Source of the DNA: Diphasiastrum complanatum
Taxonomy: Eukaryota; Streptophyta; Lycopodiopsida; Lycopodiales; Lycopodiaceae
Direction: 5' to 3'
Assembly: GCA_029204225.1 (NCBI GenBank)
Contig: CM055100.1
Location: forward strand, 3,571,089-3,635,088
DNA length: 64,000 nt
Below the pieces are notes generated by a model. That model was not told the DNA's origin. It did no database searches and saw only the letters and a program-made list of their open reading frames with translations. Below, piece after piece: positions 55,943 through 64,000 of this stretch. How positions within the stretch are numbered: the first letter of the stretch is position 1; each line of letters starts with the position of its first letter. The position numbers and the translations under genes are program-made.

Positions 55943-57994
55943 GTGCCAGTAAGGTTGCAAATCTCAAGACCTAACACACAAAGACGAGCTGAGATAAAAA
56001 TGACTACTTCTGCTGAATTCGAGTTTATGATTGGTAGCATTGCTGTAAATGTGAGCTTAGCCTTGGTCGATATGAAAGAAATGCAACAATGGTACGCGGA
56101 TGCACAACCAGTTTTTCAGAAGCTGGAGTTTAAGATCCCTCCGACCCACAATTATCCGAGTCACTTTCTGATGACAGCGGCCTACAACTGTTACAATCTA
56201 CTTTGAAGGAATTCTCATTCCGCCTTTCAAAGAACAGTAGCCATACATTTGTCGTTCCTTTGGCCACCAAGGATCTTATGGAGTTCGGATTTCCAGAAGG
56301 GCCGATCAGAGTCACAAAGAAGTTGAAGGAGTTAGAGAGCTTTGAACATCTCAAATTCCTAGACACCTCGATGGATTAATACAAGAACAAAGATGGCTAT
56401 CTGCTAGTGATAGCCGAGCCAAACGCAGGTGCTCAAGAGGATGAACAGCCAGAGGCGTCCACACCAACTACTTGGTCGTCAAAGAAAAGCACACCCCAGA
56501 AGAAAGGAACCAAGAACATCCAGGGGGCGACAACCAGTGCAGAAGCAAAAGAAGAAGAGCAGATAACACCGGAAAAGCGAAGGAGCAGGAATCATTAAAG
56601 GGCAAGAAACTCATTAAATGAAGGAGGGGCTTACGCTCCAAGGTCCCTACGCTTTCTGGCTCAGATACAAGTCTCAATCACCGACAAGGCCTCCACAAGC
56701 TAAGAAGACTAAAATGATGGCTGTCGACTGTGAGCATCCGGCTCAGATACAGAAAGCAATAAGTCTCAATCACCGACAAGGCCTCCACAAGCTAAGAAGA
56801 CTAAAATGATGGCTGTCGACCGTGGGCACAAGGTTCATGCATCTCCTACTAGCACAAAAGATAACCAAAGCTCATCCAGGTCGCACTCACAAGCCACCGG
56901 CTTCTATATCCAAAGTACTATAGTGGATGATATGGGAACGGTGATAGCCAAGCTGTGAATTTGGAAGAAGAAGAAAAGCGCCAAGTAGAAGAAGCATAGG
57001 CAGAAGTGACCACTACAAAGCATGATCAGGTTCAGGGCACAATGGTTGAGTGCACAACCATTGAGGAGGCAGCAGCAGGAGAAGAACACGCAGCAGCGGT
57101 ATCAACCGAGGGAGAGGTACCTGACGTGAATCCGACAATGGGATCAACCGAGCCATTGTCATCCTCTCACCCCACACCATTATTTTTGATGTTGATCAAC
57201 TTCATTACTTTGATACTAATGATTTGCTTGAGAGCTTTGATGAACTTGTTTCTGCAAGGAATGTACATATTAAGGAAGAGTTAAATTCATTGAGCAGTCC
57301 CCCAACTGAATCCATTGTCGTTCCCATTCCCATTTCCACCTCACCTATCCTTTCTTGATACAGTAACCACCACTACCTTGCCATCAGACCAACAATTCTG
57401 CTCCCCACCCTCACATTATTTACCTTCCCAATTCCCTTTATTCAAAGATGTCAGCAATCTGTCGAAGACGGCCAAGTAAGCTCTAGAATCCCATGCTGAG
57501 ACGTCCTATCACTTGCACTGGTTGGTAAGTCAGAACAAGGAATTGGCCGACCAATTAGCCGAGAAAACCAAGGACCTAGAGGCTTGCCAAGAGAAGCGAA
57601 TATGAGCTGCAGAAGAAGAGCTAAGGAGCCAGGAACTACAAGGATTAATCCAACAACAGCTCCAAGACCTTTGCAACTGCGAGATCAGCTCAAACAACAA
57701 GCTATACAAGCCTCTACAGAGCATGACCGATCGACAACCACAACAGATGAGCTAACACAAGTTAAACCAGAAGACATTGTTGTAGTGCTACCACCTGGTG
57801 AGGCCATCCGGATGCAGAGATACGTGGAGTTGATCCAAAGGTATGAAGCCCACAAGGCCAATACCAAGGTTTATCAAGACCACCACGACAAGAAGCAGCT
57901 TGAAGCCCAGAATCAAGTTAAGAAAATGCAGCAAGACTTACAAAAGGTCCTAGAACAAGTGAACCAGTTGTGGAACACTACCTGCAAAGTATAG
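55943..57994 (+). pseudogene. Element K 3' frames of unknown function
   Basis: Several broken frames between integrase and 3' LTR, all on the sense strand. MTTSAEFEFMIGSIAVNVSL (from about 56000) resembles a protein start. 56407-56598 is Glu/Lys/Thr-rich. 57584-57994 ends in a Gln/Lys/Glu-rich heptad-like stretch (QLEAQNQVKKMQQDLQKVLE) that should form a coiled coil. A roughly 60-bp direct duplication with 92-bp spacing lies at 56670-56820. Tat/Athila elements often carry an extra gene here. No Env-like membrane segments are seen. Confidence 0.5.
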
Positions 57995-58413
57995 GCAGGG
58001 CTAGCACAACCGGAAAAGAAGGAAGACCAAGATGGACATGGCATGGGAGGATCATCTGAGCCTGCTACTTGATTGAGCGCGGATTTCCACATGGCTTTCA
58101 AGACCTCCAAAGGGCCTCAACTATACCCTACCATATTGACCCCTCTTGTCCCTTCTCTACCTTACTCATCTTAACTGAATCTAGTAACTCATGCTTTTGA
58201 TTCACCTGCAATCACTCAATGGGCTAATGATTCATTTTTATATATAATCCTGAGGTAGAAAAAAATTTATTGATGTCTCGAACAAGGATGGCATGACAAT
58301 AGACTTGGACTCCCACTGAAGGATCAACCAAAGGACACATCAATCGAAGAACCCAGCCGATGAAGTCAAGTTGAAGTTGCAGAGGGACCTGCAACAAGCT
58401 TGGAGGAGGGCAA

Positions 58414-59306
58414 TGTTGGTAGATTCTCTACCAAAATCACAATCAGCCGAAAGTATACTTTTGGTGTCGGTTAATCCAAGAATTAGAGTAATTAACTAGA
58501 CTTGTAATCATGAACCCAACCATGGCATCTTGTTGTGTAAGACCATGAGTTGAGGAAAGACTAGTTAGTTACATAAAAGTTAGTTGGATGTGACCCAGTA
58601 GTGGGGAGTTCAACAATATTTGGTTGTAGAAAGTGATAGCCAAGAAGCTCGAAGGCGAGTAAGAAGAAGAGAGAGAGAAAAGAAGAGCAGTCTAGTGTGT
58701 GACAGATCGGACAGTTGATCGGGATCGCACAATCCAGTGAAGGATAGTCGATTCGATGAACTGGTGATCAGTGTAGTGATTAGCAGGATTGACGAGGGAG
58801 CGCGCATCTTGTGCATGGAGTTTTGTAAGAAGTTATTGTCATTGGAATGAGAATCCTTGGAGTACTTATCATTTCTATGTACAATTTTGTTGCTCAAGCC
58901 GTGTGTTGAATTCTTGAAGTATTTTGATGTTGAATGATATGAATTGTGAATGTGAGCAAAAGTTTTATATCGAGTGAGTAAGAGATTATAGATCTGCAGT
59001 TCGTGAGTAGTAATCTTGTAAGAAGCACAATAAGTGAGTAGATCCTATCTGTAGTTAACCGAAGTGACAGGCCCGAGTGATGATGTTGAATGCTTTAGAA
59101 TTAGATTGTTAAATCCTTCTTGCCATGTTCCATTCATTGTGGAAATGCTGATGGAAAGAGATCTGTTGTGAGCAATAAGTATTTTCAATTGATTTGAAAA
59201 AGTGGTAGGATGTTTAATTGGCAGATTCTAGTTCTAAGCAAGTGTTGATGACAAGTGAGAGAAATCAGTGTTAGTAGTGAGTTATGAAGTAAAGTTTTAG
59301 CAAACA
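58414..59306 (+). repeat. 3' LTR of gypsy element K
   Basis: 893 bp, TGTTGGTAGATTC...TTTTAGCAAACA, preceded by the purine tract TTGGAGGAGGGCAA. It shows the parts missing from the 5' LTR. Confidence 0.9.
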
Positions 59307-60230
59307 ACTGGGTGAAGCAAGCCAATCTTCACCAAAGATAAGATCACAGCTCTCCATAGGAATGACAGAGAAATTTGCCTGATCGGTAAAATCCACAATG
59401 CGATATTCCAACCCTTCAAACATCCGAGCAGTATCAAAGGAGTGTAAAATGGCAACCTCGACGTGCAAAGGATGTGTAGCAGGAACAAATGGGGCACAGA
59501 TCGAAGATGAAATGTGAGTGCTCAAAAAGGAATAAGTATTGCCAGTGCCAACCAAAGCAATAAACCCACATGTGGTAATGCAGACACATAAGCAAATAGA
59601 GCAAGGACTAGGCCACGGCCCAGGTAACATAAGCAAGTTGTGCATGGCATGTAGCAGGAAGAATATCATCAGAAGGAACTAGAATATCAGGAACAGGAGG
59701 AGGCTCATCAAATAGCTAGAAATAGACATCAGAATCATCGACATTGGTGCTTGCATGTAGTGGTAGTAGTAACATGCTAGCAGCAATCACGAATAATATG
59801 ATTAGGAGTTTCACAATGAAAACAGAGATACTTGTCACGAATCTCAACGAACTTTGCAGGAGAATAATAATGTATATAAACAGGAGGTGTAGGAGGACGA
59901 ATAGAAGAAACAGGAGGGACAAAGGTAGCAGAAGGAATAACAGAAGTAGAGGTACAAGAGGAAGAGAGTGGGGACGCCACTAGGACAAGAAAAACAAAAA
60001 GGAACAAAAGATCACGATATTTATGCTGAAGAGTAGAAGTAAGGGAAACAACATCAGAAAGTGTAGTAGGGCGAAATGAAGCAACATCACACATGATAAC
60101 GTAAAGCACCATGTAAGCCAGCAACATAATGAGAAATAAGCTCAGTAGGTTGTAAATAAAAAAAGAGGTATGCAAGCTCTATAAAATGGTCAGTGTAAAG
60201 TTGCAAATCACCAGAGAAGAGAGAAGATGA
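59307..60230 (-). pseudogene. Element E gag C-terminus and protease
   Basis: Minus strand: SGDLQLYTDHFIELAYLFFY, ELISHYVAGLHGALRYHVAS (Gag as in A and D), the zinc knuckle CFHCETPNHIIRDC near 59830, then protease with ALVGTGNTYSFLS (Asp of D-(S/T)-G replaced by Gly) and MESCDLIFGEDWLAS near 59330. Element K interrupts at 59307. The front of gag is cut at about 60230 by the element M LTR. Confidence 0.83.
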
Positions 60231-60530
60231 CTCTCTCCACGAGTTACATCCTTTTATAGCAGGTCCAAACCCTATTTGGCCACTTGGCTTTCCCACCAAA
60301 ATGCTAACCCTACCAATTTTGGGTCTAGATTCAATGTACCCAACTTATTCAAATTGAATCTACTCAAACTCGCATTCTATCTTTCCCACACTTTCAAAAA
60401 GTGTTTATTCAAATGAAATTTAGACTAATGAACTTTGAAAAGTCAACCTCTAAGTCTAAAACAAGTTTTGGCCGCAATATGCCAAATATGGAAATATTGC
60501 AAAATGTGATGAAACTAGTTGAATCTTTCA
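60231..60530 (-). repeat. 3' LTR of copia element M, U3 part only
   Basis: Minus strand TGAAAGATTCAACTAG... to a TATA box TATAAAAGG (60250-60258 on the plus strand), after which gag of element E follows. R and U5 are missing. A purine tract AGAGGGAGTG (60531-60540) precedes the LTR in the sense direction. Confidence 0.78.
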
Positions 60531-61135
60531 CACTCCCTCTTCAACTAGTTTTAGCATAGACTTTGATAATACTCCAAGTGAAGTCCTATGCTTCATGAAC
60601 AAGTCTTTTCCCAATGCTTTGGTGAAGATATCAGCTAGACATTCTCTTGAAGACACATGTTGAAGCTCCACCTCCTTTGCAATGACTTGCTCCCTCACAA
60701 AATGATATTGTATCTCAATATGCTTGCTCCTAGCATGAAAGATAGGATTGGATGCCATTCTTTGGGCTGATTGATTGTCACAAAAGATGATTGGGCTCTC
60801 GGAAAAATCCAGCAAGTGAAGATCCTTGATCATCCTCTTGATCCATACCATCTCCTTTGTGCAATGTGTAGGAGCTTTGTACTCGGCCTCACTAGATGAC
60901 AATGAGATAGTGGCTTGTTTCTTTGACATCCATGATATAGCTCCATCACCTATGAAAATACAATAAGAACTAATGGATTTCCTATCCATTACATCTCCAG
61001 CATAGTCCGAATCTGAAAATCCAAAAAGATTAGGTGATGATCCCTCGTACAATATGCCAAAATCTAGAGTTCCAATGATGTACCTCAAAAAATCGCTTTC
61101 CTAGCTTCCAATGCTCCTAGCATAGTTTTTGCCAA
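60531..61135 (-). pseudogene. Element M RNase H (copia)
   Basis: Open for 186 codons from 61088: MRYIIGTLDFGILYEGSSPN, FSDSDYAGDVMDRKSISSYC, SLSSSEAEYKAPTHCTKEMV, DNQSAQRMASNPIFHARSKH and ECLADIFTKALGKDLF. The RNase H acidic motifs are present. A one-base shift around 61095-61110 (after an HWKLGKRF-like stretch) separates it from the upstream frame. Closest in style to SIRE/Tork-type copia. Confidence 0.88.
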
Positions 61136-62192
61136 TAGAACTTTGATCCATCATAAGAATGATCTTCTTCCTAAGAATAGATCTCCTTTCAATGATCATG
61201 TAATGCTCAAAATAGAAACAACCATAATTGATATAGAAAATAGTGTCCACTTGGAATGCTTCACTATTTCTTACATCAATTTTACATGTAAAAATGTGAC
61301 TAGAACATGAAGAATCAAATAGAATGTAAATGAAATGATTCCACCATGCTTCCAACTCTGAACTCTCTGGAAAAATACAGCAAACAAACAATAAATGTGA
61401 GTGATCAACTTTTGCTTGCATGTCTCCTCCTCCTTTGTCCTTTGTTGCCTTGTATCCACCATGATACTCCATGAATGAGCCTCCATCTTCATCTTGCCAC
61501 AAGAAACCATCAAACCTTGGAAATCCATGAGTAGGTGAGTACATTAATGATGCAAATCCAGCACCACATGACTCCATAAACCAAGTAGTTTGCACTAGTC
61601 CATCTTCAAGATCTACTTGACACAAGAAAATGACCATGAATTCACCAAAAATTGACAATCTCCAAGTATTGGCACCAAGTAGCTCAACACTTGAGAACTT
61701 AGCCATGGATGAGTGACATAATGAACCTCCAATAGCTTCATTTCCATCAGCAAAATCAGCCAAGAATGCTAGTACAAATCCAACATCAAAACAATGCATG
61801 TAGCTAGTTTTACCATATCTTGACAATTTGCACACATCCACATGAAATTGCTCAAACATGAGATAGAACAAGTAAAGTAAACTTGAACAACACTTCCTTG
61901 CTACTCCTTTGACCTTACTTGAGTCTTCAATATGCTGTAAAAACAGATCCTTAACACCTTTTCCAATTACCTCTCCTTTGATGCTCTTGACTAGCTCCAA
62001 ATTGTCACCTTCCCTTTTGACTAGTTGAAGTGCTTTGAGATCAACCTCTTGATCTTCAACTTGACCATCAAAGTCATTGAACAAACTTTGTTTTCCAGAT
62101 CCATTACTTGATTTTACAGCAAGATAACATCCATCCACTTGCATAGCTCCATGTACACAAGAAGATCCTCCAAAAGATGTTTCACTCTTCAT
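61136..62192 (-). CDS. Unknown ~350-codon frame replacing RT in element M
   Basis: Continuation of the element M polyprotein, roughly residues 598-950, in the same open frame. The RT start motif (EEEWIQPMDLEYQAFMK) breaks off. None of the RT blocks follow: no KWVYK, no YKARLVAKG, no YVDD. Instead there is Cys/Trp/Phe-rich sequence (KGVKDLFLQHIEDSS, CCSSLLYLFYLMFEQFHVDV, WNHFIYILFDSSCSSHIF) that I do not recognise. At its end the element resumes exactly in the region before RNase H. No transmembrane pattern is convincing. It could be captured host sequence; the frame has no stop. Confidence 0.55.
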
Positions 62193-63983
62193 AAAAGCTT
62201 GATACTCAAGATCCATTGGTTGGATCCACTCCTCTTCTTTCCTTGCTTGATCTACACTTGTAGGCTCATCCAAAGAGGTTAGGAAAGCAACATAATTTCC
62301 AGAAACTACTTGCTTACCCTTTTGATCATATGTGAGCCTTGAAGGTACTTGTCTTTCTCTGGATGTTCTCCTTGGCTTTTGACTTGATGAAGGTCCATCA
62401 TCACCACCATCCAAAGTAGGATCCTTCTCATCAACATCAAGAATGTTAGATCCATCTACTTTACCATCAATCATGCTTGAAGACACCTTTGGAATGTTTC
62501 CCTCATAAAAAATGACATCTCTACCAACAATCACTTTGTTAGTAGAAGGAATGTAAACCTTGTAGGCTTTACTCACCTCACTATATCCAAAAATACCTCT
62601 TCTTGAAGATGGATCCTCCTTGGTCCTATCATCAAGAGTAATGTTGACATAGCATGTGCATCCAAAGGTTCTTAGAAAGTTGACACTCGGCCTCCTCTTG
62701 AATAGCATCTCAAAAGGTGTCCTTCCATCCAAAATAGCACTCAGCCACCTATTGCACAAGAAATTGGCACACAACAAAGCTTGATCCCAAAATGGTTTGT
62801 CAAGATTAGCACTTAACCTCATAGCTTTAGCACTTTCACATAAAGTTCTATTCTTCCTTTCAGCCACTCCATTTTGTTGTGGGGTCCTTGATGTTGTATA
62901 CTCCCTCTTGATCCCATGCTCATCACAAAAGGCCTTGAACTTGTTAGATATGTACTCACCACCATTGTCACCTCTCAAGCACTTGATCTTTGTGGAGAAT
63001 TGGTTCTCCCTTGCATTCTTGAACTTGACAAAGACATCATACACTTCATCCTTGCTCTTTAGTAGATAGATCCAACAAAATCTACTAAAATCATCAATGA
63101 ATGCTACATACATCTTAGCTCCACTATTGCTAATTGTAGTAAATCCATGAATATCCGAATGTACAAGTTGAAAAGGCTTTGTAGATCTAGAAATAGATCT
63201 AGTATAAGGTAGTCTATGTGACTTAGACAAAGCACAAGACTCACAAACATGCTTGTCATTACTTAAGGAACTTGGAAGACCAATCACAACCTTCTTCCTT
63301 GCCATTACCTCCAATGACTTGAAGTTGAGGTGTCGCATCCTTTTGTGCCAAACCTCTTGAATAGAAATTTGCTCCCTTGCAACACATCCAACTTGGTTAG
63401 CAATAACACAAGCATCAAGTTTGAACAACTTCCCTTGCCTTTTACCTTTTCCAATCAAGACATCCTTCCTTTTGATCAAACAAGCATCTCCATCAAACTC
63501 CACCTTGAGGCCCTTACTTAGCATTTGACTCACACTAAGCAAATTCTTGGTAATAGATGGAATAAACAAGACATCCTCCAAATGAACATTCCTATTTGTA
63601 GAGAGAGAAATAGGAATTGTGCCAATCCCTTTGATTGCACACTCACCATCATTGGCCGTGTAGATCACCCTCTTGTCATCTCCATATGCCAACAAAGAAG
63701 TGAAGTACTCTTTGTAAAAGGTCATGTGTGAACTTGCTCCACTATCAATCCACCAAGGATCTAGATCTCCATCATTAGCAAGCATACATGAAGACATCAC
63801 AAAAGCATCATCATTTGCATCTTGCACATCCAAACCATCCTCATCAAGAGTAAGATTACCTTGCTTGTCTCCTTGATCTCTCTTCTTCTTGTAGCACTCA
63901 CTTGCAAAGTGTCCTTTGATGCCACAATAGAAGCACTTGAGCTTTGATCTATCCTTCTTTTTGCCACTTGAAGAAGCATCCAC
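62193..63983 (-). CDS. Element M Gag end, protease and integrase (copia)
   Basis: Open frame, cut at the window edge. Zinc knuckle CFYCGIKGHFASEC (63894-63935); protease DPWWIDSGASSHM with Asp at about 63744-63746; integrase finger HKRMRHLNF...CESCALSK; core VHSDIHGFT, CLRGDNGGEYI and NGVAERKNRTL, so all three acidic catalytic residues are present; target motifs FLRTFGCTCYVNI and GYSEVSKAYKVY. Then an acidic linker with SRLTYD and the first RT residues. Gag upstream is outside the window. Up to integrase the element looks coding-competent. Confidence 0.9.
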
Positions 63984-64000
63984 TTGATCTTGCCCTTTAG

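Noticed and set aside
55943-57994. Envelope gene in element K
   Set aside because: No signal peptide or transmembrane segment is seen; frames are charged and coiled-coil-like.

Overview
This is plant nuclear DNA. I find six small, correctly phased exons of a plastid isoamylase-type starch debranching enzyme (ISA3-like, GH13 family) on the + strand: 24768-24872, 25514-25648, 25985-26071, 43026-43083, 44062-44125 and 49845-49944. They total 549 bp (183 codons) with no stop and GT/AG borders throughout. They encode an internal piece of the enzyme, so the first and last exons lie outside the window. If the gene is intact, most or all of the window is intron of one gene: at least 24.8 kb upstream (if the preceding exon is off the left edge), then 0.6, 0.3, 17.0, 1.0 and 5.7 kb between exons, and at least 14 kb downstream. 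Introns this long, packed with old LTR retrotransposons, suggest a seed plant with a very large genome. A gymnosperm is my best guess (inference).

Left block, 1-21765: a nest at least four deep. Copia element J (+) has its 5' LTR broken by a rearranged chromodomain gypsy complex (family A, 1-7934). J's reverse transcriptase gene is split by copia element I (-, 10964-19785, 5-bp target duplication ACACT). I is split in turn by copia element H (+, 12158-17918, target duplication ATCTG). Family A appears here as two reversed LTR/leader/gag pieces, a reversed pol piece, and a forward pol with chromodomain and 3' LTR. The two pol pieces form a 1.2-1.3 kb inverted repeat.

Middle block, 21766-43025: decayed LTRs of families F and G with a gypsy RNase H/integrase relic, then ISA3 exons 1-3. 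The 17-kb intron follows. It holds gypsy element C (27516-38140), non-autonomous gypsy element D inserted in C's 3' LTR (32471-37912), a third family A fragment (38997-40916), an H-like solo LTR and a G-type LTR.

Right block, 43026-64000: ISA3 exons 4-6 with smaller introns carrying a 129-bp tandem duplication, a G-rich array, a hairpin repeat, an F-type LTR and a copia gag relic. Beyond exon 6 lie gypsy element E (-), split by a Tat/Athila-like gypsy K (+), and the end of copia element M (-), which is cut by the window edge.

Most notable are two elements whose polymerase region has been replaced by long open sequence I cannot identify: D (gypsy, about 2.3 kb in place of RT-RNase H-integrase) and M (copia, about 350 codons exactly in place of RT). 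Also notable are a gypsy clade whose LTRs end AGTTA...TAACT instead of TG...CA, and a tandem leader repeat of about 79 bp shared by families of that clade. Nearly all element genes are broken. No RNA gene, CRISPR array or prokaryotic feature was seen.
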